Shown piece after piece: positions 1 through 11,075 of a stretch of 64,000 nucleotides of DNA. This DNA comes from Rhodothermus marinus. GTDB taxonomy: Bacteria > Bacteroidota > Rhodothermia > Rhodothermales > Rhodothermaceae. The stretch's first letter is position 1. Every line of letters starts with the position of its first letter. The notes under the pieces were generated by a model. The model was not told the DNA's origin, made no database searches, and worked only from the letters and a program-made list of their open reading frames with translations. The DNA lies in the NCBI RefSeq assembly GCF_009936275.1, contig NZ_AP019797.1, positions 2,153,890-2,217,889 of the forward strand. The letters run 5' to 3'. The position numbers and the translations under genes were made by a program.

Positions 1-263
1 TCGCCGTAGGTGGCCTCGTAGCGGCCGATATTGTCGGCCAGCGCCCGGAGCAGCCGTTTGGCGTGCGCCGGGGTGATGATGATGCGGCTCTGGACCCGGG
101 CTTTGGGCAGCCCCGGCATGATGCGGATGAAGTCCAGAATGAACTCCTCGGCCGAATGGGCGATCATCACCAGATTCGCGTAGCGCCCTTCGGCCACCTC
201 TTCGGGTAGCTCGATGTCGATGCGCTGCGGTTCGTTTCCCGGAAAGTTGAGGTTGCCCGCCAT
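1..263 (-). CDS. DUF3467 domain protein (partial, C-terminus off the left edge)
   Basis: The reading frame starts at the ATG complementary to 261-263 and stays open to the window edge, giving about 87 residues. The translation begins MAGNLNFPG, continues with IDIELPEEVAEGRYANLVMI, and contains FILDFIRIMPGLPKARVQSR and a HAKRLLRALADNI segment. This is the pattern of the small DUF3467 family common in Bacteroidota, whose members are usually about 100 residues, so little is missing. The family has no established biochemical role. The gene is divergent from the histidine kinase starting at 412. Confidence 0.8.
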   Translation of the reverse strand, partial: MAGNLNFPGNEPQRIDIELPEEVAEGRYANLVMIAHSAEEFILDFIRIMPGLPKARVQSRIIITPAHAKRLLRALADNIGRYEATYG

Positions 264-339
264 AGATCTTTCGTGTTCGGAATGCTTCGAGGTGGACAGG
301 CTACGCCGAGCCGGTCGTCCAGGTTGCGTACATTTCCCC

Positions 340-370
340 TTGTATTCCGTCCGCCCATGTCCTAATTTGT
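340..370 (+). promoter_or_regulatory. Possible Bacteroidota-type promoter for the hybrid kinase
   Basis: A TTG at 340-342 is followed after 20 bases by TAATTTGT at 363-370. This resembles the Bacteroidota -33 TTG / -7 TAnnTTTG arrangement, with mismatches in the last two bases of the -7 box. The ATG of the downstream kinase is at 412. It is a pattern match only. Confidence 0.3.
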
Positions 371-411
371 TGACAATCCGGACATAACGCCCCGGAAAGG
401 GCCATTTCGTC

Positions 412-1905
412 ATGTCTTCTTCGCACCCACCCTCTCAGACCATCAGCAGTCATGCGCCCGAGTTCACCTCGGAGCCGACCCTGTTTATTGCCACACTCTC
501 GCCCGAGGGGATCTGCTACGAGGCGAACCCGGCCTGGGAGGAACTGTTCGGCCGCCTGGCCGCGCCCTGGCAGCGGCTCTCCCGGGAGGATCAGCTTCGC
601 TTTCGGGAGTTGCTGGCACAGGCCGCCCAGGGCCAGCGCATCCTGCACGAGGTGCTGATGTTGCAACTGCCCGGCCGCGACGAGCCGGTGCCGTCGCTTT
701 TCAACCTGATCCCGGTACGGCTGCCCACGCACGGCGACGAGCCGGTGGCGCTGGTGGTCACCGTCGAACTCCTGGTCGAGCCCTCCAGCCTGACCTACAG
801 CCAGAACCAGCGGCATCGCTTAGAGACGCTGGGGCGCATGGCGCTGGGCATTGCCCACGATTTCAACAACCTGCTGATGACGTTCCTGGGCCATCTGGAT
901 CTGCTACGTCGCTCGCTTCCCCCGGAGGCCCTCTCTGAAGAAGTGACCCATCACCTGAAGGCCCTGGAACAGGCGGCCCGTGACGGGGCAGCCCTGATGC
1001 GCAAGCTGCAGGAGTACGTCCGCCAGGAAAAACCCACGGCGCTTGAGTCTATCGACCTGCCCACGCTTCTGGAAGAATGCCTCATGCTCACCCGTCCCTA
1101 CTGGTACAACGAGCCGCGGCGACAGGGTATCGACATCCGGGTGGAAACGCAACTGGAGCCGGTCCCGCCTGTTCGGGGCGTCGCCTCCGAACTGCGTCAG
1201 GTGTTCACCAACCTGATCCTGAATGCCGTCCAGGCCATGCCGCAGGGCGGTACGCTGCGGATTGCGACTGATTTTGATAAGGAGCGGGGGGTGATCGTGC
1301 GTGTATCCGACACCGGCATCGGCATGCCCGAGTCCGTCCGCCGCCGCATCTTCGAGCCGCTGTTCACCACCAAGCCAGAAGGGTCGGGCATGGGGCTGGC
1401 CATCGTGGCCGGGATCGTACGCGAGCATGAGGGCTCCATCGAGGTGGAAAGCACGCCCGGCGATGGCACGACGTTCACGCTGTACTTCCCGCCGGCCGAA
1501 GCGCCGGCGCACACGCCCACCGTGGTGCAGGAAGAGACGCCCGTACCGCCCGTGCGCGTGCTGCTCGTCGACGACGAACCCGGCGTACGCAACGTGCTCA
1601 CGCGCCTGCTGGCCCTGCACGGCCACACGGTCGTCCAGGCCGCCTCGGCCGCCGAGGCGCTGGCGCATCTGGAGCGGGAAGCGTTCGACATCGTCTTCAC
1701 CGACCAGGGCATGCCCGAAGTCAGCGGCGTGGAGCTGGCCCGCCAGATTCGCGCGCAGTATCCCCAGCTGCCTATCGTGCTGATCACCGGCGATACCGAG
1801 GTGCGCGCCGAGCGCGGATTGATCGACGCCATGTTGCAGAAACCCTTCCGTCTGGAGGCGCTCGCGCAGGTCATCCGCCGGCTCTGCGGACAGCGTGCGT
1901 CATAA
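412..1905 (+). CDS. Hybrid sensor histidine kinase with C-terminal receiver
   Basis: This 497-residue protein has no signal peptide or membrane segment and is probably cytoplasmic. Residues about 20-115 look like a PAS-type sensor (ATLSPEGICYEANPAWEELF). The dimerisation/phosphoacceptor region has the H-box GIAHDFNNLL with His149. The ATPase domain shows the N-box VFTNLILNAVQAM and the G-boxes DTGIGMP and GSGMGLAIVAG. A receiver domain runs from about residue 378 (VRVLLVDDEPGVRNVL), with phosphoacceptor Asp431 in FTDQGMPEVSG and the conserved Lys477 in LQKPF. The HDFNN H-box is typical of NtrB-like hybrid kinases. No response regulator with an output domain lies next to it, so its target is unknown. 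The start is the first ATG of the frame. Confidence 0.9.
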   Translation: MSSSHPPSQTISSHAPEFTSEPTLFIATLSPEGICYEANPAWEELFGRLAAPWQRLSREDQLRFRELLAQAAQGQRILHEVLMLQLPGRDEPVPSLFNLIPVRLPTHGDEPVALVVTVELLVEPSSLTYSQNQRHRLETLGRMALGIAHDFNNLLMTFLGHLDLLRRSLPPEALSEEVTHHLKALEQAARDGAALMRKLQEYVRQEKPTALESIDLPTLLEECLMLTRPYWYNEPRRQGIDIRVETQLEPVPPVRGVASELRQVFTNLILNAVQAMPQGGTLRIATDFDKERGVIVRVSDTGIGMPESVRRRIFEPLFTTKPEGSGMGLAIVAGIVREHEGSIEVESTPGDGTTFTLYFPPAEAPAHTPTVVQEETPVPPVRVLLVDDEPGVRNVLTRLLALHGHTVVQAASAAEALAHLEREAFDIVFTDQGMPEVSGVELARQIRAQYPQLPIVLITGDTEVRAERGLIDAMLQKPFRLEALAQVIRRLCGQRAS

Positions 1906-1913
1906 TGGCAGCC

Positions 1914-1935
1914 CCAGCCGGCCGGTCTGGTTTTT
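1914..1935 (+). terminator. Probable rho-independent terminator after the hybrid kinase
   Basis: CCAGCC pairs with GGTCTGG (6 bp with one bulged T) around a GGCC loop, and is followed by five T residues at 1931-1935. It begins 9 bases after the kinase stop codon. The stem is short, so confidence is moderate. Confidence 0.45.
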
Positions 1936-1979
1936 GACCCTCCCGGCATAGCCCTCTGGCAGGAAAGGCTTCGCGCAAG

Positions 1980-2012
1980 TTGTCAGCCTTTCGCCGGGGT
2001 GGCATACCTTCG
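1980..2012 (+). promoter_or_regulatory. Possible Bacteroidota-type promoter for lon
   Basis: TTG at 1980-1982, a 22-base spacer, and TACCTTCG at 2005-2012 match the -33 TTG / -7 TAnnTTTG pattern with one mismatch. Transcription would start about 14-20 bases before the lon ATG. No heat-shock operator (such as CIRCE) is visible here. Confidence 0.35.
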
Positions 2013-2032
2013 CGCCAAACCTTATTTGCACC

Positions 2033-4555
<2,523 letters not shown>

Positions 4556-4558
4556 CCG

Positions 4559-4602
4559 ACGGGCATGAACTGCTCCGGCAGTTTCATGCCCGTTTTCTTT
4601 TT
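4559..4602 (+). terminator. Strong rho-independent terminator after lon
   Basis: ACGGGCATGAACTG (4559-4572) pairs with CAGTTTCATGCCCGT (4579-4593) with one bulged base around a six-base loop. A TTTTCTTTTT tail follows (4593-4602). It begins three bases after the lon stop codon. The left part of the hairpin also overlaps the 3' end of the restored reading frame of the opposing PH-domain gene. Confidence 0.9.
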
Positions 4603-5081
4603 GGATGCGCACCAGCTCGCGCGGCCCGATGCGGTGGAGTGCCGGATCGTGCCGGGCCACCGCTTCCAGAAAGGCGTCCGCGTCTTCGGGGGGCGATCAC
4701 CAGCCAACTCGGTCGACGCATGCGGCCATACTCGATGCGCAGGGCTTCGCGAAGGGACAGACCAAGCGAAAGCGCCCGCAGCAGCGAAAGGTCTCGCAAC
4801 GGATGATGCGCCACGATGCGCTGAATCCGACCATACGGAACGCGAAGGCGCACCAGACCCGACCGAACGACGACGGCTTCGGGCGTTACTTCGTAGCGCA
4901 TCGGCCAGAGCAGCGCCCGCGCCAGGAACAGGTCCATGCCGCCGACCAGCACCAGCACCAGGGCGATTTCTTCATCGCCCCGGTAGGTCAGCCAGCCGGC
5001 CAGCATCCAGGGCGACAGAAAAGCCCCCACCAGCAGAGCCGCCAGCCAGCGATCGACTTTCGGCCGGAAGACGATCGTCAC
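4584..5081 (-). CDS. PH-domain (bPH type) membrane protein, apparently frameshifted near its 3' end
   Basis: As read, the protein has 165 residues. Two hydrophobic segments come first (WLAALLVGAFLSPWMLAGWL and about residues 38-60), then a bacterial PH-like fold (MRYEVTPEAVVVRSGLVRLR, VPYGRIQRIVAHHPL). Up to SWLVIAP the sequence looks natural, but the last 36 residues are an arginine/glycine/proline string. Removing one base from the run of six G at 4688-4693 restores PEDADAFLEAVARHDPALHR, the expected end of this domain, and moves the stop to 4532-4534 (about 182 residues). It is therefore either a sequencing error or a real frameshift. The start overlaps the stop of the upstream 85-residue gene by four bases (ATGA), so the two are translationally coupled. 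The function is unknown. Confidence 0.7.
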   Translation of the reverse strand: MTIVFRPKVDRWLAALLVGAFLSPWMLAGWLTYRGDEEIALVLVLVGGMDLFLARALLWPMRYEVTPEAVVVRSGLVRLRVPYGRIQRIVAHHPLRDLSLLRALSLGLSLREALRIEYGRMRRPSWLVIAPRRRGRLSGSGGPARSGTPPHRAARAGAHPKRKRA

Positions 5082-5335
5082 GAGGCCGCTGTCGAAGGGT
5101 TTTGCTTTTCCGGAGGTCTTTCGGATGGTGCTTCTTCGATCACGCGGGCTTCCTCGATGTCGGGGTTCATCCCCTGCTCGAAGGCCCGCTTGCTCTCGAC
5201 CGCGATGCGGGCCACGTGCCGGATCAACCGCTTCAGCAATCCTTTTCCGGCGTGGGCAGCCATCCCGGCCACGAAGACCGTTTTACCAAGCGCGTTGAGC
5301 TGTTCGAACTCGATGATGCGACGCGGGCGTTCCAT
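5078..5335 (-). CDS. Small hypothetical protein (85 aa)
   Basis: The chosen start is the ATG complementary to 5333-5335. It gives MERPRRIIEFEQLNALGKTV as the N-terminus. A longer frame back to 5461 would overlap the upstream small gene and has a low-complexity, frame-shadow composition. The protein has a moderately hydrophobic centre (FVAGMAAHAGKGLLKRLI) and an acidic, glutamate-rich tail. I do not recognise a family. It is the middle gene of a three-gene minus-strand cluster, 13 bases after the 71-residue gene and overlapping the PH-domain gene by four bases. Confidence 0.6.
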   Translation of the reverse strand: MERPRRIIEFEQLNALGKTVFVAGMAAHAGKGLLKRLIRHVARIAVESKRAFEQGMNPDIEEARVIEEAPSERPPEKQNPSTAAS

Positions 5336-5348
5336 CGGGGCCTCGGTT

Positions 5349-5564
5349 TCAGGATTCGGTTGCCGCGCCGCCGGCTGAACCGGTGGCCGTCTTCCGCTGA
5401 CAGGCCTCCATGCAGCGCTCCAGTCCGCGTGCCAGCAATGCGCCGGCCGTCTCGATGCCATCGGCCAGCGTGGCGGCCGTCGCTTCGATCAGAAATCGCG
5501 CCTTATCTTCCAGCCGAAGCCGGGCAAACGCGTTCCGAACGTCCTCGTAACGGGGAGTTTCCAT
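5349..5564 (-). CDS. Small hypothetical protein (71 aa)
   Basis: The protein begins METPRYEDVRNAFARLRLED and has a helical, alanine-rich body (FLIEATAATLADGIETAGAL) and a short polar tail. It has no signal peptide or recognised motif. It is the first gene of the cluster that continues with the 85-residue protein and the PH-domain protein, and it is divergent from rsgA. Weakly amphipathic helices suggest a small cytoplasmic or membrane-associated protein. The function is not known. Confidence 0.6.
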   Translation of the reverse strand: METPRYEDVRNAFARLRLEDKARFLIEATAATLADGIETAGALLARGLERCMEACQRKTATGSAGGAATES

Positions 5565-5644
5565 GACGAACGCCTCCGGGTTACATTCCAGACTGTTGCA
5601 GTAGACGAGTTGTGGATCCGAGAGGTTTCAAAAAAGGAACGGCT

Positions 5645-6604
5645 ATGACAAAGCAGCACAACGGAGAAATTCTGGAAGGCACGGTCATCCGGGCCACCGG
5701 GAGCTGGTTCGACGTGCAGGCCGACGGGCGCGTCATTCCCTCGCGCGTCCGGGGCAAGTTCCGGCTTGCCGGCATGGACACGACCAGTCCGGTGGTGGTC
5801 GGTGACCGGGTGAAGGTGCGGCTCAACCCGGATGGCACCGGCCTGATCGTGGACGTGCACCCGCGGCGCAACGAGCTTTCGCGCCGCGCCGCCGGTCGCC
5901 GGCACAGCCTGCGCCATGTAATCGCCGCCAACATCGACTTCGTGTGGATCGTGCAGGCCGTGCACCTGCCCGAGCCGAACCCCGGCTTCATCGACCGCGT
6001 GCTGGTGGCCGCCGAACGCTACGCAATCCCCGCCGGCCTGATCCTCAACAAGATCGATCTGATGACCGAAGAAGACCGGCCGGCCATCGAGGCGCTGGAG
6101 CGCCTGTACGCCGACCTGGGCTACCGCGTCCTGCGCACCAGCGTGGTGACCGACGAAGGGCTGGACGAGCTCCGCGAAGCATTGCGCGGCAAGACCAGCG
6201 TGGTGACCGGACCGTCGGGCGTGGGCAAGTCATCGCTGCTGAACGCCATCGAGCCGGGCCTGAACATCCGCACGGCGCCGGTCAGCGAAAAGACCGGCAA
6301 GGGACGCCACACGACCACCTACGTGGCGCTCTACCCGCTTTCGATCGGCGGCTTCGTGGTCGATACGCCCGGACTCCGGGAGTTCGGCGTGACCGACCTG
6401 GAGCCGGCCGAGCTGTCCCACTACTTCGTGGAATTCCGCCCCTACCTTTCTGCCTGTCGCTTCCCCGACTGCACGCATGAACACGAACCGGACTGTGCGG
6501 TGAAGGCGGCCGTCGCGTCCGGCGAAATCTCCGAAGAACGCTACTACAGCTACCTCAACATCCTGCACAGCCTGAAGCTGGGGGAAAAAGATGTCGGCCG
6601 TTGA
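5645..6604 (+). CDS. rsgA: Ribosome small-subunit maturation GTPase RsgA
   Basis: This 319-residue circularly permuted GTPase helps late 30S subunit assembly. An N-terminal OB-fold (residues about 5-70, GTVIRATGSWFDVQADGR) is followed by G4 (LNKIDLM), then G1/P-loop GPSGVGKSSLLN, and G3 DTPGLREFG, the family's permuted order. The C-terminal zinc knuckle Cx4CxHx5C is present (CRFPDCTHEHEPDC). An alternative GTG start at 5612 would add 11 residues. The ATG at 5645 is preferred because AAGGA (5634-5638) lies six bases upstream and the N-terminus then matches the family. The gene is divergent from the small-protein cluster. Confidence 0.96.
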   Translation: MTKQHNGEILEGTVIRATGSWFDVQADGRVIPSRVRGKFRLAGMDTTSPVVVGDRVKVRLNPDGTGLIVDVHPRRNELSRRAAGRRHSLRHVIAANIDFVWIVQAVHLPEPNPGFIDRVLVAAERYAIPAGLILNKIDLMTEEDRPAIEALERLYADLGYRVLRTSVVTDEGLDELREALRGKTSVVTGPSGVGKSSLLNAIEPGLNIRTAPVSEKTGKGRHTTTYVALYPLSIGGFVVDTPGLREFGVTDLEPAELSHYFVEFRPYLSACRFPDCTHEHEPDCAVKAAVASGEISEERYYSYLNILHSLKLGEKDVGR

Positions 6605-6690
6605 GGACGAAACGGTCATTTTTTCCGCCGATCTTCCCAAACTTCTTAACTTTATCGATTACGCTCCCGCTCTTCCTCTGGGTACACCTT

Positions 6691-6718
6691 TTGTTGTCCT
6701 TCCGGTGGTTTACCCTTG
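6691..6718 (+). promoter_or_regulatory. Possible promoter for the large hybrid kinase
   Basis: TTG at 6691-6693 (within a TTTTG run) and TACCCTTG at 6711-6718 fit the Bacteroidota -33/-7 pattern with one mismatch and a 17-base spacer. The ATG lies 26 bases downstream of the -7 box. Confidence 0.35.
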
Positions 6719-6743
6719 AAACATCTGCCATCGGCCGAGCAGC

Positions 6744-9700
6744 ATGCTGCGTCGCCCCTGTTTTCACTGGTTTTACGGACTGGCCCTGCTGATCGCCCTG
6801 CCGGCACTTGCCCAGCAGCACTACTTTCACACCTACACCAGTGCCGACGGGCTTTCGCAGCTGGTGGTGCAGGCGCTCCTGCAGGACCGTGAGGGATACG
6901 TGTGGATTGGAACGCAGGCCGGCCTCAACCGCTTCGACGGCTTCGGATTTGAAACCTTCAGCCTGCGAGACGGCCTCGTCGGCGACTTCATCTGGGCCCT
7001 GGCCGAAGGACCCGACGGCTCGCTCTGGATCGGCACCCGCAACGGCCTCAGCCGCCGTGAGCCGAACGGCCGTTTCACCAGTTTCAGCCTGGCGGAAGGG
7101 CTCCCTTCGCCCGATGTACGTGCGCTGACGGTCACCGCCGACGGAACGGTATGGATCGGCACACCCCGGGGTCTCGCTTACCTGAAGGACGATCGGATTG
7201 AGCGGGTCGAAACGCTGGGCACGCAGGCCATTTACGACTTCCTGATTGACCGCAAGCGTCAGCTTTACGTCGCCACCCAGAACGGTCTGTACCGCTGGGC
7301 CCCGCCCCGCTGGGTGCCCGTTGCGCCTTTCACCGAGCAGCCCGTCTATCGCCTCCTGGAAGACCTGGAAGGACGCCTCTGGGTATCCACGGCCGATGCG
7401 CTGGTGGTGCTGGCCGGAGGCCGCCGGGTTGCCCGCTACACGGAAAAAGATGGTCTGAAGGGCCTGCCGGCCCGTGACCTGGCGGTCGATTCGCTGGGGG
7501 TGGTCTGGGTGGTCACGCTGGAGGGACTGGGACGCATCGACGCCACCGGGGTCCGCTGGCTCACGGAAGCCAACGGGCTGCCCACCTCCGTACTCAACGC
7601 CCTGATGGTCGATCGGGAGGGCATGCTCTGGCTGGGCTCGCTGAAAGGCGTGTCGCAGTTTCGCGGTAGGGCCTTCACGAACTACACCGTACGCGACGGA
7701 CTGGCCGACAACCTGGTGCGGCCGATCGTGCGCGACCGACAGGGCTATCTCTGGGTGGGCACCCGACGCGGCCTGAACCGCTTCGACGGGCGCCGCTGGG
7801 CCGTCTATACCGAAAAAGACGGCCTGCCCAGCGAGTTCGTCCGCTCCCTCTTCCTGGACAGCCGGGGACGCCTCTGGATCGGCACACTGCGGGGCCTGGC
7901 CCTTTACGAAAACGGACGCTTCCATCGCGTGCCGGGCTTCCCCCACGAGGCCAGCGTCATGTCGATCGTGGAAGACCACCAGGGACGCATCTGGCTGGCC
8001 GCCCAGAATCTGGGCGTGTTCCGCCAGAACGGTGCGCGCTTCATCCCGGTGGAAGTGCCGGGTCAGGTCTTCACCGACGCGCGGCTGCTGGTGGACCGGC
8101 GGGGACACGTGTGGATCTCCGGCGACATGGGCCTGTCGCGCTGGGACGGCCGCCACTGGCGCACCTTCACCTCGAAGGACGGCCTGGCCGGCAACAATCC
8201 CTACTTTCTGGCCGAAGACCTGCAGGGGCGGATCTGGTTTGGCTACCATGCCGCGCTGGGCATCACGGTTTACGATCCCGAGCAGAATCGCTTTCGCACC
8301 TACACGACGGCCGATGGCCTCCACAACGACGCCGTCTATTCGATCGGCGTTGATCACCAGAACAACATCTGGATCGGCACTTCGCGGGGCGTCGATCGCT
8401 TCGACGGGGAGCGCTTCGTGAACTACAGTCCGCTGGAAGGCTACGCCAGCTACGAGTCGAATGCCGGCGGTTTCTTTGCCGACGTGGACGGCACGCTGTG
8501 GTTCGGCACGATGGACGGGCTGAGCCACTACAACCCGCGCGAAGACCTGTGGAACGACCGTCCCCCGCGCGTTCGTCTGACTTACCTGCAACTGGGAGAC
8601 CGACCGGTCAACCCGGACTCCCTCGTCCAGGTCTCCTACAAAGCCAACACGCTGACGGCGCGCGTGGCGCTGCTCTCTTTCTTCGGCGCCGAGCAGATCC
8701 AGCTACGCTACCGGTTGCGCAGCATGGATACGGACTGGAACCTGACGTTCCAGCCCCTCCAGCGCAATCGCTCCTGGCTGCGCAAGCCCATCAGCAGCGA
8801 GGAAGGCTGGCGCCCGCTGGAGTCGCCCACCATTTTCCTGACCAACCTGCCGGCCGGCTTTTACGTGCTGGAAGTCCAGGCGCGCAAGCCCACCTCCGAC
8901 TGGTCGCGCCCGGCCGCCGCCCGCTTCGAGATCACGCCGCCCTTCTGGCAGACCGCCTGGTTCGCGGCGCTGGTGGTCACGCTGCTGGGGTTGCTGGTGG
9001 GCGGTATTCATCGCTACCGGATCTATCGCATCGAACAGCAGAAAGAACAGCTCGAAGCGCTCGTCCAGGAACGCACGGCCGAGCTGCAGGCCCAGAAACG
9101 CCAGCTTAAGGCCACGCTGGAAGACCTGCGGCAGACCAAGGAAGAACTCGAGCGGGCCAACGAGGAACTGGTGCGGGCCAGCCGCCTCAAGAGCGAATTC
9201 CTGGCCAACATGAGCCATGAGATCCGCACGCCCATGAACGGCGTGCTCGGCATGACCGAGCTGCTGCTCGAAATGGATCTGACCAAGGAGCAGCGCGAGT
9301 GCGTGGAGATCATCCATCGGAGCGGCGAGACGCTGCTGACCATTCTGAACGACATACTGGACTTTTCGAAGATCGAGGCCGGACGGCTGGAGCTGGAAAA
9401 CATCGACTTCAACCTGCAGGAAACGATCGAAGACGTCATCACGCTGTTTGCCCCGCGCGCGGCGGCCAAACAGCTCGAACTGATCTGCTTCATCGAAGAG
9501 CGGGCACTCGAGGTGCAGGGCGATCCGCACCGGCTCCGCCAGGTGCTCTCGAACCTGATCGGCAACGCGATCAAGTTCACCGAACGCGGCGAGGTCGTCG
9601 TCGAAGCCGAACTGGAACGGCTGAACGAGCGCCGCGCTTACTGGCGTATTTCGGTGCGGGATACGGGCATCGGCATTCCACCGGATCGGCTCTCGCATCT

Positions 9701-10790
9701 TTTCCAGCCCTTCACCCAGCTGGACGGCTCGACGACGCGCCGCTACGGCGGTACCGGACTGGGCCTGGCCATCTCCAAGCAGCTCGTCGAGATGATGGGC
9801 GGCACGATCGGCGTCGAAAGCGAGGTCGGAAAAGGCTCCACGTTCACGGTGCGCATTCCCTTCCGGCTGTCGTCACAGCGTAAGCTGAACGGAGATGAGC
9901 GGCGGGCGCTGCTCAAAGACGTACGCGTGCTGATCGTGGACGACAACGAAACCAACCGGGAAATCCTTCGCCGCCAGACGCTGGGCTGGGGTATGGTGCC
10001 CACGCTGGCCCGCAGTGGCGCCGAGGCGCTGGAGCTGATGCGGGCGGCCGCCCGCCAGGGCCATCCGTTCGAACTGGCCATCCTGGACATGATGATGCCC
10101 GAAATGGATGGCATCATGCTGGCCCGGGAGATCAAACAGGACCCGGCCCTCGCCGCCACGCCGCTGATTCTGCTCAGCTCTTATCTCTTCACCCGCGAGG
10201 ATCACCGGGCCATGGACGAGACGCTCTTTGCCGCCGTCCTGTCCAAACCCACCCGTCAGTCCTATCTGTTCAATACGCTGGTCCGGGTGCTTCAGGAAAT
10301 GCGGTCGGTTGCTGCCGAAAAGCAACAGCCGCAACGGACGGAGTCGGCCACCGTGCCCGACCAGTCTGATTCGAGCGATGCACCGTCCACAACGCCCCGG
10401 TCGACGAGCCGCGGGCATCTCCTGCTGGCCGAGGACAATCCGGTCAACCAGAAGGTGGCGCTCTATCATCTGGAGCGGCTGGGCTACACGTGCGATGTGG
10501 TCAGCGACGGCAAGCAGGCCGTCGAGGCGGCACTGCGCGGCGGCTACGACGCCATCCTGATGGACGTGCACATGCCGGTGATGGACGGCTTCGAGGCAAC
10601 GGCGCTGATCCGCGAGCATGAAGCCAATCTGGGACGCCACACGCCCATCATCGCCATGACGGCCAATGCATTACGTGGCGAGCGCGAACGCTGCCTGGAG
10701 GCCGGCATGGACGACTACATCGCCAAGCCCTTCAAGAAAGACGAACTCAAGACCGTGCTGGAGCGCTGGATCCAGAAGGCCGAGGCCTGA
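6744..10790 (+). CDS. Reg_prop/Y_Y_Y hybrid sensor histidine kinase with two receivers
   Basis: This 1348-residue protein has a signal peptide ([13 protein letters not shown]). Fourteen Reg_prop repeats follow ([32 protein letters not shown] and so on to [16 protein letters not shown]), enough for two seven-bladed periplasmic propellers. A Y_Y_Y domain (about residues 620-730), one membrane segment ([17 protein letters not shown]) and a coiled coil come next. The kinase H-box [15 protein letters not shown] has His825, and the ATPase motifs are DTGIGIPP and [10 protein letters not shown]. Two receivers follow, [16 protein letters not shown] (Asp in [10 protein letters not shown]) and [16 protein letters not shown] (Asp in [11 protein letters not shown]). 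Classical Bacteroides HTCS proteins end in an AraC-type DNA-binding domain, which is absent here, so a separate partner is needed. A carbohydrate ligand is a family-based inference. Confidence 0.92.
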   Translation: MLRRPCFHWFYGLALLIALPALAQQHYFHTYTSADGLSQLVVQALLQDREGYVWIGTQAGLNRFDGFGFETFSLRDGLVGDFIWALAEGPDGSLWIGTRNGLSRREPNGRFTSFSLAEGLPSPDVRALTVTADGTVWIGTPRGLAYLKDDRIERVETLGTQAIYDFLIDRKRQLYVATQNGLYRWAPPRWVPVAPFTEQPVYRLLEDLEGRLWVSTADALVVLAGGRRVARYTEKDGLKGLPARDLAVDSLGVVWVVTLEGLGRIDATGVRWLTEANGLPTSVLNALMVDREGMLWLGSLKGVSQFRGRAFTNYTVRDGLADNLVRPIVRDRQGYLWVGTRRGLNRFDGRRWAVYTEKDGLPSEFVRSLFLDSRGRLWIGTLRGLALYENGRFHRVPGFPHEASVMSIVEDHQGRIWLAAQNLGVFRQNGARFIPVEVPGQVFTDARLLVDRRGHVWISGDMGLSRWDGRHWRTFTSKDGLAGNNPYFLAEDLQGRIWFGYHAALGITVYDPEQNRFRTYTTADGLHNDAVYSIGVDHQNNIWIGTSRGVDRFDGERFVNYSPLEGYASYESNAGGFFADVDGTLWFGTMDGLSHYNPREDLWNDRPPRVRLTYLQLGDRPVNPDSLVQVSYKANTLTARVALLSFFGAEQIQLRYRLRSMDTDWNLTFQPLQRNRSWLRKPISSEEGWRPLESPTIFLTNLPAGFYVLEVQARKPTSDWSRPAAARFEITPPFWQTAWFAALVVTLLGLLVGGIHRYRIYRIEQQKEQLEALVQERTAELQAQKRQLKATLEDLRQTKEELERANEELVRASRLKSEFLANMSHEIRTPMNGVLGMTELLLEMDLTKEQRECVEIIHRSGETLLTILNDILDFSKIEAGRLELENIDFNLQETIEDVITLFAPRAAAKQLELICFIEERALEVQGDPHRLRQVLSNLIGNAIKFTERGEVVVEAELERLNERRAYWRISVRDTGIGIPPDRLSHLFQPFTQLDGSTTRRYGGTGLGLAISKQLVEMMGGTIGVESEVGKGSTFTVRIPFRLSSQRKLNGDERRALLKDVRVLIVDDNETNREILRRQTLGWGMVPTLARSGAEALELMRAAARQGHPFELAILDMMMPEMDGIMLAREIKQDPALAATPLILLSSYLFTREDHRAMDETLFAAVLSKPTRQSYLFNTLVRVLQEMRSVAAEKQQPQRTESATVPDQSDSSDAPSTTPRSTSRGHLLLAEDNPVNQKVALYHLERLGYTCDVVSDGKQAVEAALRGGYDAILMDVHMPVMDGFEATALIREHEANLGRHTPIIAMTANALRGERERCLEAGMDDYIAKPFKKDELKTVLERWIQKAEA

Positions 10791-10890
10791 AAAGGCTGTC
10801 CCCGATTTGCTGCGAATATGGGATCGCTGATTTACCAGTACATGAGGGTGCCACACCCCGGGTGGCAGACGTGATCCGGCGGGCATGATA

Positions 10891-10972
10891 GGGCGGACAC
10901 AGGGGTCCGCCCCTACGGGATAGGGAAAACGTCAAGGATCTGGTAGGGGCGCACCGCCGTGTGCGCCCGTGC
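10891..10972. repeat. Divergent pair of REP-like stem-loop elements
   Basis: The 285-base gap between the hybrid kinase and topA contains two related hairpins in inverted orientation. Element 1 (10891-10916) pairs GGGCGGAC with GTCCGCCC and, read on the minus strand, starts GTAGGGGCGGAC. Element 2 (10943-10972) pairs GGGCGCAC with GTGCGCCC and, read on the plus strand, starts GTAGGGGCGCAC. Both have 8-bp stems, six-base loops and the same GTAGGGGCG head, with the heads facing each other. This is the form of dispersed REP elements. An imperfect hairpin at about 10847-10867 (TGCCAC...GGTGGCA) lies just upstream. No RAYT-type transposase is in the window. Confidence 0.6.
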
Positions 10973-11075
10973 ACTATGATTTTCCGGAAATCGTATTACA
11001 CGTCCGTGGTCGTCACGGTTGCGCGTGCCGCCCGAAAACATTTTTCGGATGACAAAAAACACCGGACGTTTCGCC

